Origin: TA-20 sp035935115
GTDB lineage: Archaea > Thermoproteota > Nitrososphaeria > Nitrososphaerales > Nitrosopumilaceae
Length of the DNA: 64,000 nucleotides
Direction: 5' to 3'
NCBI GenBank assembly: GCA_035935115.1
Contig: DASYXK010000021.1
Coordinates: 372,001-436,000 of the forward strand
The notes under the pieces are model-generated. The model searched no databases. It saw only the letters and a program-made list of their open reading frames with translations, and was not told the DNA's origin. The position numbers and the translations under genes are program-made. Of the stretch, positions 15,646 through 22,806 are shown piece after piece; position 1 is the first letter of the stretch; every line of letters starts with the position of its first letter.

Positions 15646-16636
15646 TTATCATCATTATTCGGGTCCTTGAGATTTCCTTCATCAAAGGGATTTTCTTTTC
15701 TACTCTTTCCATAAACTCCTTTTCCTTCCATAACAAGTAATTTATTTCACGTCCTATTGTTCTTTCTGTTTTAGATACAGATCTTAGAAGAGCGTCCTCG
15801 TTTACATCACCAATTACCAGTAAATCAATGTCGCTTGATTGTGATTCAGTTCCCTTTGCAAATGATCCATAGATTAATGCATACTTGATCTTTTCTTTTG
15901 GCAAATCTCTAGAAATTATTTCATCAAGCATTTCAAATTTTAGAAATATCCGTTTTAACTCGTTATAGATGACACTTTGATTATTTATTTTATAAAATAC
16001 CAGATTGCCTTGAGTCCTCCTCAAAACTAATCCAATATTTTGAATTACTGGCATTTCTTTTGCTATAGTAGAAGGAGCTAATCCAGTTTTTCTTGCCATG
16101 TCGTTTGCATGAAATTCACTTGAAGAATTCAGGAATAGTAATTTTAGAATCAAAACTTGTGCTCTAGATCTGAACAGGCTTTCAAGTGAGCTCTTAATTG
16201 ATACAGATTGCTGTGATCTTTTTCTTTCTTTAAAAACAATGTTCTTGACTGAAGGAAGCACATTACCTTCCACTGGTTTGACAACTTCCTTCACTTCATC
16301 ATTAACTAATAGTAATCCAATTCCCAGACTCTGACAAGAATTCAGAATCATCTTAGTGGATCTGTCTTTTGGAATTGCAAGATATGAGAAATTTGCAGTA
16401 TTCTTCTGATGTAGTGCCTGCTCTATCCCTCGTTGTATGTCTCCCGAGCCTCCTTTGACCTCTATAGCTGTTATTTTGTCATCCTTTGTGGCTATAATAT
16501 CCACAATTCTTCCTCGAAGTTTTACCTCATGGAAGATCTTCCAGCCTTTCTTTTCCAGGTACGTTCCTACCTTTTGTAGTATGATATGCTCTGTATTTAT
16601 AAAAATGCCATTTCTATTTAACGAATGATTATTCAC
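15602..16636 (-). CDS. fusion: PD-(D/E)XK-like domain + winged HTH + MNT nucleotidyltransferase
   Basis: Three parts are visible. Residues 10-115 resemble a PD-(D/E)XK nuclease or Holliday-junction-resolvase-like fold: LEKKGWKIFHEVKL, the acid D46 in RIVDII, then E59 and K61 in AIEVKGG, followed by a Q-rich helix. Residues ~155-220 form a winged helix (HANDMARKTGLAPSTIAKEM, then LVFYKIN). Residues ~245-340 are a minimal nucleotidyltransferase with GSFAKGTESQSSDID, the GS-x10-DxD motif. The start is a GTG placed at the likely transcription start, so the mRNA is probably leaderless. HEPN lies downstream. MNT antitoxins are usually ~100 aa, so this fusion is unusual. Confidence 0.8.
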   Translation of the reverse strand: MNNHSLNRNGIFINTEHIILQKVGTYLEKKGWKIFHEVKLRGRIVDIIATKDDKITAIEVKGGSGDIQRGIEQALHQKNTANFSYLAIPKDRSTKMILNSCQSLGIGLLLVNDEVKEVVKPVEGNVLPSVKNIVFKERKRSQQSVSIKSSLESLFRSRAQVLILKLLFLNSSSEFHANDMARKTGLAPSTIAKEMPVIQNIGLVLRRTQGNLVFYKINNQSVIYNELKRIFLKFEMLDEIISRDLPKEKIKYALIYGSFAKGTESQSSDIDLLVIGDVNEDALLRSVSKTERTIGREINYLLWKEKEFMERVEKKIPLMKEISRTRIMMIIGDEDEFKRLVEAR

Positions 16637-16659
16637 TAAATAGAAATAGTATTTCTATT
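16610..16659. promoter_or_regulatory. triple 9-bp operator at the nuclease-HTH-MNT gene start
   Basis: ATTTCTATT occurs at 16610-16618 and 16651-16659, and its inverse AATAGAAAT at 16639-16647. The last two form a perfect palindrome with a 3-nt spacer, located between a TATA-like element (minus strand TTTATAAT, about 16656-16666) and the GTG start. The first site lies inside the first codons. Binding by the encoded winged helix would block initiation. This is an inference from position. Confidence 0.65.
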
Positions 16660-16716
16660 ATAAATAGTTAATACTTGGTCAGTATCTTGTTAGTATAGTA
16701 TGCATGCATCTACATA

Positions 16717-16758
16717 GATGGGACGGGTACCATCATGGTCTTATTTTAGGCCCACTTG
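16717..16758 (+). repeat. T-arm-like repeat, family B (right part)
   Basis: The copy lacks the GGTTCGAGTCC part and retains GATGGGACGGGTACCATCAT and TTATTTTAGGCCCACTTGT, nearly identical to 15079-15121. It lies 23 nt after the stop of the AHSA1-like gene. Confidence 0.75.
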
Positions 16759-16780
16759 TATAGAAAAATCAATTTCATCT

Positions 16781-17227
16781 TTAATTTGGAATCTCTGGTT
16801 CAACTAGTCTAGCTAGATTAGCAAGCGACTCCTGCCATCCAAGATAACAAGCCTCAAGAGGAATTACAGAAGGTATGCCTTCTTGTACGATTGTCAACTC
16901 TGTTCCCACAGAAACCTTCTTCAGTGTTACAGTTACCTGAATTTCTCCAGGTAGGTTCGGATCATCAAAACTTTGAGTATATCTCAAACGTTCATTTTGA
17001 ACCAACTCATGGAATTTTCCACCAAAGGAGTGACTTTTTTCAGTTGTAAAGTTAGTAAATGACATCTTGAACGAACCACCTACTTTTGCATCCATATGAT
17101 GAACTTTTCCAGTAAATCCATTGGGTGGCATCCATCTAGCCAAGGCATCAGGATTCAGAAATGCGCGATAGACTTTTTCTGGATTTGCGGCAATCACAAG
17201 ATGTAAGTTGACAGTGTTGGTTAACAT
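16781..17227 (-). CDS. AHSA1/SRPBCC domain protein
   Basis: The protein has the START/Bet v1-like AHSA1 signature: an initial strand with VIAANPEKVYRAFLNPDALA and RWMPPNGF, then VGGSFKMSF and GKFHEL, and a C-terminal helix with GWQESLANLARLVE. The fold forms a hydrophobic cavity for ligands. Homologs are common, and specific ligands are rarely known. At 148 residues it is full length. Confidence 0.85.
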   Translation of the reverse strand: MLTNTVNLHLVIAANPEKVYRAFLNPDALARWMPPNGFTGKVHHMDAKVGGSFKMSFTNFTTEKSHSFGGKFHELVQNERLRYTQSFDDPNLPGEIQVTVTLKKVSVGTELTIVQEGIPSVIPLEACYLGWQESLANLARLVEPEIPN

Positions 17228-17300
17228 GTTCGCATGTAACTAATTGAATATAAAAAATTATTGCAACTAGTCTTTTATTCTTGAAATCTATTTTTATTTA

Positions 17301-17399
17301 ATGGATAAAAAGCTCATCATTTATGGCATAATCATAGCAGCAAGTGCAATCGGGCTTGTTTTTGTATCATGCATTGATGGTTGTTCATGGCTACACTAG
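17301..17399 (+). CDS. single-span membrane miniprotein (32 aa)
   Basis: The frame encodes MDKKLIIYGIIIAASAIGLV followed by FVSCIDGCSWLH. It is one transmembrane helix with two cysteines after it. A family A repeat starts two bases after the stop. The function is unknown; the clear helix and lysine start argue for a real peptide. Confidence 0.45.
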   Translation: MDKKLIIYGIIIAASAIGLVFVSCIDGCSWLH

Positions 17400-17401
17400 G
17401 T

Positions 17402-17424
17402 ACGGAACTGGTAAGACTCGTTAC
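17402..17424 (+). repeat. T-arm-like palindromic repeat, family A
   Basis: The copy reads ACGGAACTGGTAAGACTCGT followed by TAC. It lies between the ends of the miniprotein gene and the convergent DUF1801 gene. Confidence 0.65.
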
Positions 17425-17460
17425 TTGAACAATCCAAAACCCACTAAAGGGATTGTAAAT

Positions 17461-17834
17461 TTATTTTATCGCTCTTCTGGCTTCATTCATTTTTGCTTTT
17501 GCTTTTAGAATTTGCTTTATCGCTGTGGTCGGCACTTTTTGGTCGAACTTGATTTGTATGGTTTTTTTCCGGTTATGTAACCTTTTTTTTCAAGCATTTC
17601 ACGGTCTTTACTTTGAAACACGTCAGCAAAGCCAAAGCTAACGTGGTTCTTGAATGCGGTAAATCCAGCAAGAACACCGTGATATTTGTAGAATGGCACG
17701 CCCCAGCTTATTCCTTCTTCTACTTTTGGAATAGTCGATTTTATTATTTTCCGGATTTCTTTGAGTTTCGGACGGGCTTCTCTGCCTGAACTGGCAATGT
17801 AAGAATCAACATCTTTTGCGCTATAATTTCTCAT
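17461..17834 (-). pseudogene. frameshifted DUF1801/YdhG-like gene
   Basis: The N-terminal ~95 residues match the DUF1801 pattern: VDSYIASSGREARPKLKEIR, then GISWGVPFYKYHGVLAGFTA and VSFGFADVF. After GYITGKK the frame runs into a false ending KPYKSSSTKKCRPQR. In the next frame the expected family ending follows at once: TIQIKFDQKVPTTAIKQIL and later KMNEARRAIK. One A is missing from a run of seven A's. It is either a genuine frameshift or a homopolymer sequencing error. Restored, the protein is 124 residues. Confidence 0.75.
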
Positions 17835-17935
17835 TCATCGTCCCTCAGAGCAGAAAGTAATCTTGCGAGCTTTTCATATACTGCCTTTGCCCCGTGCTCC
17901 ATGCTGTCATATTCTTTTTGTTTAAGATATATTTT
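17831..17935 (-). pseudogene. 3' remnant of an upstream gene
   Basis: An open frame encodes IYLKQKEYDSMEHGAKAVYE and KLARLLSALRDDE, then stops in an ATGA overlap with the DUF1801 start. It has no start of its own beyond an internal Met and is cut on its 5' side near the family B repeat at 17959. It looks like the C-terminus of a helical regulator or enzyme that was operonic with DUF1801. Confidence 0.4.
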
Positions 17936-17958
17936 CCCTCATTTTGACAAAAGTTCAA

Positions 17959-18009
17959 GGTTCGAGTCTAGGGGAATATACCACCATAATGGGACTTTTT
18001 GGACCCATT
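17959..18009 (+). repeat. T-arm-like repeat, family B
   Basis: The copy reads GGTTCGAGTCTAGGGGAATA then TACCACCATAATGGGAC and GGACCCATT. It closely matches 9288-9337, linking the T-arm-like part to the CCACCATxATGGGAC core. Confidence 0.75.
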
Positions 18010-18093
18010 AGGTGTTTTATGCACTATTTTCCCTCTTATAGTAACCTAAATGTAAAGAAACTTAAATAATTAAAAAGAATATTTGATTGTCAC

Positions 18094-18288
18094 ATGTCTG
18101 TCAAGATAAGAGACGTTAAAGCCAAAGTAATCAAAGAAGACGACGGATCTTATTCTATTGCATGTTCTGCGTTAGGTGTGTATAGTACTGGCAAGAATCT
18201 ACCAGCTGCCAAAAAAAACTATCTTAAAGCTATCAAGCTTCACTTGTCAGTATTAAGAGAGAAGGCGATAGAATCGATTGCGGTTTGA
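18094..18288 (+). CDS. hicB: HicB-like antitoxin
   Basis: The 64-residue protein has the short HicB partial RNase H-like fold: strand VKAKVIKEDDGSYSIACSAL, then GVYSTGKNLPAAKKNYLKAI. The family has this strand-turn-strand and helix and usually neutralises HicA. The stop overlaps the start of the hicA-like gene as TTGA, so the genes are coupled. No DNA-binding C-terminus is visible, so autoregulation may depend on the complex. Confidence 0.75.
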   Translation: MSVKIRDVKAKVIKEDDGSYSIACSALGVYSTGKNLPAAKKNYLKAIKLHLSVLREKAIESIAV

Positions 18289-18500
18289 GAAGACTAGTAC
18301 CAATACAGGGAAAAGAATTAATCAAAATTCTTTGTAACAAATTTGGCTTTCAAGCAATAAGACAAAAGGGAAGCCATGTAACCATTACAAATGGAACCAT
18401 ATACGTTACTGTTCCACTAAAAGAGATTCGTACAGGATTGCTTGGAGTTATTTTAAGAGATTGTAGCATTACAAGAGAGGAATTTTTGAAACAGTTATGA
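18285..18500 (+). CDS. hicA: HicA-like mRNA interferase toxin
   Basis: HicA toxins are small double-stranded RNA-binding-like proteins that cleave mRNA with a single His. Here the conserved segment FGFQAIRQKGSHVTITN contains the GSH catalytic motif. The following VTVPLKEIRTGLLGVILRDC matches the family's P-H-x-x-E-L-x-x-G-T-L-x-x-I-L-R pattern. The start is TTG inside the antitoxin stop overlap. The length of 71 is normal. Confidence 0.85.
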   Translation: MRRLVPIQGKELIKILCNKFGFQAIRQKGSHVTITNGTIYVTVPLKEIRTGLLGVILRDCSITREEFLKQL

Positions 18501-18525
18501 TTATTGAAAGACGTAGAGTTTTCAT
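18469..18525 (-). pseudogene. MKTL signal-peptide remnant
   Basis: The minus-strand frame MKTLRLSIIITVSKIPLL then stops. The first ten residues are the common exported-protein start. The rest is the reverse complement of the hicA 3' end. The ATG overlaps the stop of the gene at 18522 (ATGA), as also seen at the copA stop. The HicBA pair appears to have replaced the body of an exported-protein gene. Confidence 0.5.
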
Positions 18526-19694
18526 TTTGCCAACATGTTTTCTGCAATTTTGGTCAGTTCATCAGGATACAAAAAACCACTTATCTCCACCATCGCATTA
18601 TCTGGAAAAATAATAATTTCCGCAGGTATGTCTATTTCCTCACCAAATCTGTTTCCTATTGTAATGCCATTGATTACTCCATTGTACCCGTTGATCTTGA
18701 TTGTTGAAGAGCCAGGAGTTTGTTTAATCCATCCGGCAGTCCAGCTAGTTTGGTTAAATGCTTGTGTGATAGGTTCCATGTAGATCATTATTCCTCCCTT
18801 ATCCATGAACTCTACACTTGTTGTATTCTGTGTTACAGGAAAATTTGATGCAAGTATCTTTACAGATTTAGAAGCGTCATCTGCCAGTATTACTTGCATT
18901 GAATAACCCGGTGGAAGATAATGTGGCATTCCTACATAGTATCTTACAATAGATTGTGCCTCTTGTGTACCTGATACAATTTTTGCAATACGAGTGTCAA
19001 TAATTGGAGGCGGTAGACCAGGAAAGTAAACATGGTAACTTTTTTCTCCCTGTGTTTCCCATCCACGTTTAACAAGATTCTGGGCAGTATCTGGTTTTAC
19101 ACATGCAGGAGAACTATCTTCTGCTTTGATTACAGGAACATAGTTGGTAGAACATTTAACATTTAGTGGAGAAATTCCTGATTTGAATTGCTCTAGAGGA
19201 GATGATAGTTTGGAAGGGTTTTTGGTTACAGGTTGATGATCTTCAACAAAAAAGGTTCCAACTATTTCAATTTCAGAAGTATACTTTGTAAAATCGATCT
19301 TCAAGGTTCGTATATAATCATCACTTGTTTCAGTGGTATTGATTTTTGATAAACCAGTAGTTCCTCTCACTGCAACAAAGTAAGGCTGATCAATATCTTG
19401 ATTTTTGGAATCAATTGTTGATCGTGGTAATTGAACAATTAATTGTCCATCATAAGGCGCTTTAATCATAAAGAATAATGTTTTAGCTGGAAGGTCTGAA
19501 GGCGTACTAATTACAGTACCATTTGTAATTTTATACCAGATTGGATAATTTCCGTGATCACTTTTGAAATCAGCCTGGCGCCAACCTACAAGACCTCCGT
19601 AAGATGTTGCAATATTATCAGCAAATACATGATTGCTAGACATAACAAGACTTGAAGCAAGAATTACAATAATGTACAGATGTAGAGTTTTCAA
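18522..19694 (-). CDS. MKTLH-type exported protein with PACVKP motif (390 aa)
   Basis: The TTG-initiated protein starts MKTLHLYIIVILASSLVMSS with cleavage near VFA. A beta-rich N-terminal domain resembles the one in PEFG proteins (QLIVQLPRSTIDS). A central motif SPLEQFKSGIS and SPACVKPDTAQNLVKRGW is widespread in thaumarchaeal exported proteins and also occurs in the gene at 19746. The C-terminal ~150 residues form a separate beta-rich domain. There is no membrane anchor at the end. It is likely secreted; the role is unknown. Confidence 0.7.
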   Translation of the reverse strand: MKTLHLYIIVILASSLVMSSNHVFADNIATSYGGLVGWRQADFKSDHGNYPIWYKITNGTVISTPSDLPAKTLFFMIKAPYDGQLIVQLPRSTIDSKNQDIDQPYFVAVRGTTGLSKINTTETSDDYIRTLKIDFTKYTSEIEIVGTFFVEDHQPVTKNPSKLSSPLEQFKSGISPLNVKCSTNYVPVIKAEDSSPACVKPDTAQNLVKRGWETQGEKSYHVYFPGLPPPIIDTRIAKIVSGTQEAQSIVRYYVGMPHYLPPGYSMQVILADDASKSVKILASNFPVTQNTTSVEFMDKGGIMIYMEPITQAFNQTSWTAGWIKQTPGSSTIKINGYNGVINGITIGNRFGEEIDIPAEIIIFPDNAMVEISGFLYPDELTKIAENMLAK

Positions 19695-19720
19695 AATATA
19701 TTTGACGTATAGTTTATCAG

Positions 19721-19750
19721 TTTAAAAAACTGGCGTAGCTTTCTTCTAGT
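19721..19750 (+). repeat. 30-bp perfect repeat, copy 2 (family C)
   Basis: Identical to 14365-14394. It lies between the start of the gene at 19694 and the stop of the gene at 19746, and its last five bases belong to the latter's coding end. Confidence 0.8.
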
Positions 19751-21026
19751 CAAGTTTCATCTGGACATAATCTATTCCAGATACTTGGACTTGAGAAATA
19801 CCATAAGACCCCATGACACAGGGATGATTTTGCATAAAATCTAGGCCTTTTGAGAAATCAGATGAATTCACTTGATCTGAACTATATCCTACTGCTAATG
19901 GATACGCATTACATACTGGCTTTACAATAGAATAATCATAAAACCCAGTTGCGTTTGGTAGCGGTTTTATGATAAATACTGCAGTAAAATTTGAACCAAC
20001 TGGATATCTCGAAATATCTACTGTTTTTGGTACAGCTGTAATCTGAAATGAATGTGTATAGTCTTTTCCAGAAGATCCGCTAATTAAGTCACCATATCTT
20101 GAAAAATTATATTTACCTATGCTGAGAAATTTTGCGATTTTTACCATTTGCGAATTACAACCTATACAATCATTTGTATTGTTAAACAGGAAATTGACTG
20201 TAAATGTAATCTTGGCACATCCAGTGGAATTTTGTTTTAGTATGAGAACTGGAATGGTATTGAAATTAGATTTGTTTGCTGGTATAGTATAGAATTGTCC
20301 ACAATCATTTTCTGACAGTCCATAATTATTTGTAATATCAGTATCACCAATTATTTTTAGATTAGGTATTGTCCAGCCATATTGTGCCAGTCTAGCAAGA
20401 TGTCCTGGTTTTACACAAGCGGGAGTTTTATCTTCGGATTTTATGACTAGTTGAAGACCTTGATCACATTGAATATCTTTCACATCCTTTCCTGATTGGT
20501 ATTGTTTTAATGGAGTCCACTGAAAGTTGAAGGGCATCATATCTGGTCCAAAATCCTTGCCTATGTTTATCACAATGGAGCTACCCATGAAACCATTTTT
20601 TTCTGGCCATTCTCCCACAATGTTTAACGCATATTTACCATCAGGTGCATTCTTGTCTGCATTCACGATTATGTTGATGGTCTGATTTTGATTTGATTTT
20701 ATTGTGATATCTGATGGCTCAACTGTTGCATGTACTCCCAATGGCATTTGTATTGGTCCTGTCTGATTGTTTCCAACAGTAACATGAAACTTGACTGGTA
20801 TTGGCTTGTCTGTTGCAGACAGAATTATTATTGGAAGAGATTTTGTTTCATTTTGTTTTATAATAGCTGCAGGGCCAGTACCGGTGAGATAGGAATATCG
20901 TTTTCCGTCAACAGCAGATTCATCTAGCTGAAAGTCAAATGGACTTACCTCACGTGCTTCCGCTGTTGATAATGATAAAGAAATGACAAGAATCGAGACT
21001 AATACAGCCAGAATAACAATTTTCAC
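19746..21026 (-). CDS. exported protein with PACVKP motif (426 aa)
   Basis: A signal peptide (VILAVLVSILVISLSLSTAE) precedes an Ig-like region resembling bacterial surface repeats (VHATVEPSDITI, then APDGKYALNIVGEW). The motif TPLKQYQSGK and TPACVKPGHLARLAQYGW follows near the middle, as in the neighbouring gene. The C-terminal part holds paired cysteines (CIGC, CNAY, HPCVMG). The protein is probably exported and soluble. The two neighbours may act together, which is inferred only from synteny. Confidence 0.65.
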   Translation of the reverse strand: MKIVILAVLVSILVISLSLSTAEAREVSPFDFQLDESAVDGKRYSYLTGTGPAAIIKQNETKSLPIIILSATDKPIPVKFHVTVGNNQTGPIQMPLGVHATVEPSDITIKSNQNQTINIIVNADKNAPDGKYALNIVGEWPEKNGFMGSSIVINIGKDFGPDMMPFNFQWTPLKQYQSGKDVKDIQCDQGLQLVIKSEDKTPACVKPGHLARLAQYGWTIPNLKIIGDTDITNNYGLSENDCGQFYTIPANKSNFNTIPVLILKQNSTGCAKITFTVNFLFNNTNDCIGCNSQMVKIAKFLSIGKYNFSRYGDLISGSSGKDYTHSFQITAVPKTVDISRYPVGSNFTAVFIIKPLPNATGFYDYSIVKPVCNAYPLAVGYSSDQVNSSDFSKGLDFMQNHPCVMGSYGISQVQVSGIDYVQMKLD

Positions 21027-21092
21027 TTGAATTTCTCAATGATTGCATGCTTTTTAGAGTTGCTTACAATTCTTCTGTAATTGTATTGATTT

Positions 21093-21110
21093 GGTTCTGG
21101 TAAGACCGAG
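21093..21110 (+). repeat. T-arm-like repeat, family A (short)
   Basis: GGTTCTGGTAAGACCGAG retains the central TGGTAAGAC-CGAG of the family. It lies 15 nt after the stop of the minus-strand gene at 21126. Confidence 0.45.
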
Positions 21111-21125
21111 CATTTTCATTTTATT

Positions 21126-21941
21126 TCATGGTCCGCATACTGCCATCTCAAGCGGCACAGGTTTTGCTTCTATCACTTTACATGTTTGGTCATCTAGAGC
21201 AACGACATATCCAGTATCATTATTTCTAAATACTGAAAGATAGACAAAATGATCTCTTGCATCATTTGGAATTATTGAAAACGAACACGAAAATATTGAA
21301 TTTTCATCTACTTTGTGATAATCAGTAACTGGATGTATTGTTCCGTCTGCTGTAACATGTACATACCATGTGGTTTCATGAGGAAAAATTCCATATTTTA
21401 AAGCAGTATCATTAGCCAATTGGCCAGCAGAATCCCAAGAAATTTTAGTAGGTGGAATTGTTACCGTATCTTGTATAGGATACTTGTCGGTACTAACTAA
21501 CAGTTTCACTTTATCATTATAAACTGCTAATCCAGCTTGCGGGTTTGTGTGATTACTAAAATTAGTTTTAAAATAATCTTTTCCGCATGGCAATCCAAAA
21601 ACAGGTACATTTAACAGCTCATGTATACCATCTGAAAACTTTACATCAGAACCAAAATTTATTCCACCACAAGAACCAACTGGACCCATGAAAACTGGAC
21701 TAGGAAAGAATGTAAAGACCACACTATGAAATGATTCTTGTACGCCTTCGCCTAAAACAGTCATCATTGTGTCATTTACTGTAGCAAAATAGTATGATTG
21801 AATTCCAATAGTGACTGTTCCTGTATCTCCATCTAATCCCTCAATTTTTTTTGGTTGCAATGGTAAAACTATTGCAAAAAGAATTATTCCAATTACTGCA
21901 ATTCCAGATATCGCCATTATTGAAAGGTGTAGAGTTTTCAC
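21126..21941 (-). CDS. MKTLH-type exported or membrane-anchored protein (271 aa)
   Basis: The GTG-initiated protein starts VKTLHLSIMAISGIAVIGII, a signal anchor. The exposed domain is beta-rich with cysteines in SCGGINFG, GLPCGKDY, SIFSCSF and QTCKVIEA, probably disulfide-bonded, and ends MAVCGP. No family is recognised. Its 5' leader (upstream ~65 bp) is duplicated at 11974, where the coding part is missing. Confidence 0.65.
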   Translation of the reverse strand: MKTLHLSIMAISGIAVIGIILFAIVLPLQPKKIEGLDGDTGTVTIGIQSYYFATVNDTMMTVLGEGVQESFHSVVFTFFPSPVFMGPVGSCGGINFGSDVKFSDGIHELLNVPVFGLPCGKDYFKTNFSNHTNPQAGLAVYNDKVKLLVSTDKYPIQDTVTIPPTKISWDSAGQLANDTALKYGIFPHETTWYVHVTADGTIHPVTDYHKVDENSIFSCSFSIIPNDARDHFVYLSVFRNNDTGYVVALDDQTCKVIEAKPVPLEMAVCGP

Positions 21942-22048
21942 AATAATTTTCAGTTAGCAGTGTTTTTAGAGATTGCTGATGAATTGTATTGGTTCAAGAG
22001 TCCGATGGAACTAGAGTACCATCTTGGTTTTATTTTGGCTCACTTTTG
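21928..22048 (+). repeat. MKTLH leader plus family B T-arm-like repeat
   Basis: The left part (21928-22003) is the leader copy matching 11974-12047. The right part (21991-22048) is a family B repeat: GGTTCAAGAGTCCGATGGAA then GAGTACCATCTTGG and GGCTCACTTTTG. It extends over the stop codon of the minus-strand gene at 22040. Confidence 0.7.
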
Positions 22049-22288
22049 TTCAAGTGTATTGATAATTTCTTGCAATCTTTGGGGATTTAACGCATATTGT
22101 GGACCATAAGATGTAGGATGTTGTAAAATCAGATTTTCTTTTACTAGCTTCTTTAGTTTCTTATCAATATCACCTTTGAGATGGGATGGAAATCCAGTCT
22201 TTAGATTTTCAAGTGAAATATGTTTTGCGCCAATTCGATTATCGTAGAATAGCTTCCTCAGTATTGCCTTGCTTACATTGTCTAGCAA
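22040..22288 (-). CDS. small winged-helix-like protein of a divergent HTH module (copy 2)
   Basis: The 82-residue protein reads as a winged helix: KAILRKLFYDNRIGAKHISL, then LKKLVKENLILQHPTSYGPQ and YALNP with a final amphipathic helix. It shares its C-terminal pattern with the protein at 12111. It is divergent from an HTH gene with a palindrome-rich promoter region. Its stop codon lies within a family B repeat. Confidence 0.6.
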   Translation of the reverse strand: MLDNVSKAILRKLFYDNRIGAKHISLENLKTGFPSHLKGDIDKKLKKLVKENLILQHPTSYGPQYALNPQRLQEIINTLEQK

Positions 22289-22318
22289 TGTTTTCTTATA
22301 GAATCAAGCACATTTAAG

Positions 22319-22386
22319 TATTATGTAATTATTTACATAATAATAGGTAATTATATTAATAATACTAATAGTATTACTATTAGTAT
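22319..22386. promoter_or_regulatory. two palindromes between the divergent HTH genes
   Basis: TATTATGTAA (22319-22328) and TTACATAATA (22333-22342) are a perfect 10-bp inverted repeat with a 4-nt spacer. ATACTAATAGT (22362-22372) and ACTATTAGTAT (22376-22386) are a perfect 11-bp inverted repeat with a 3-nt spacer, and the second overlaps the ATG of the plus-strand gene. Each probably is an operator, one for each divergent promoter. Confidence 0.7.
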
Positions 22387-22744
22387 GAAAAGAAAGAGTT
22401 CTGGAACCAAAGTATTACAAAATGGCCCATTAGAGAGTGTATTTCCAGGCAGTACATCAAAGATCCTAGATTTTCTTGCAACATTCAAGGATTGGGATTA
22501 CTCTGTATCTGACATTGCCAAAAATTCCGGAATTTCTTTTAAAACAGCATTAAATGAAATAAAGAATCTAGAGCAGCAAGGTGTGCTTTCCAGAACGCGT
22601 ACAGTTGGAAAAGCTATAATGTATAAATTAAATCTAGAATCAAAACAAGGATTCTACATCGACAAGCTAGTCTTTGAGATTGCTACAAAAAGAGCACTAG
22701 AATCACCAGTGAATAAAAGAAAGACTAGAAAAATTGCAGCATGA
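22385..22744 (+). CDS. HTH transcriptional regulator of a divergent module (copy 2)
   Basis: The winged helix spans about residues 20-90: SKILDFLATFKDWDYSVSDI, then SFKTALNEIKNLEQQGVLS and GKAIMYKLNLES. The N-terminus and C-terminus (NKRKTRKIAA) are basic. The closest relative in the window is the HTH gene at 12451, which has the same partner gene in the same divergent layout. The start overlaps an 11-bp palindrome, suggesting autorepression. Confidence 0.7.
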   Translation: MKRKSSGTKVLQNGPLESVFPGSTSKILDFLATFKDWDYSVSDIAKNSGISFKTALNEIKNLEQQGVLSRTRTVGKAIMYKLNLESKQGFYIDKLVFEIATKRALESPVNKRKTRKIAA

Positions 22745-22806
22745 AATCATAATTTCAAAAAATATCTCTTGACTAAAAATCATACCCACATTAATTAAAT
22801 TCTAAG

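Noticed and set aside
7632..22048. Classical integron attC sites
   Set aside because: The sites lack the attC core motifs (RYYYAAC and GTTRRRY), and no IntI-type integrase is present. The cassette-like layout is reported only as an observation.
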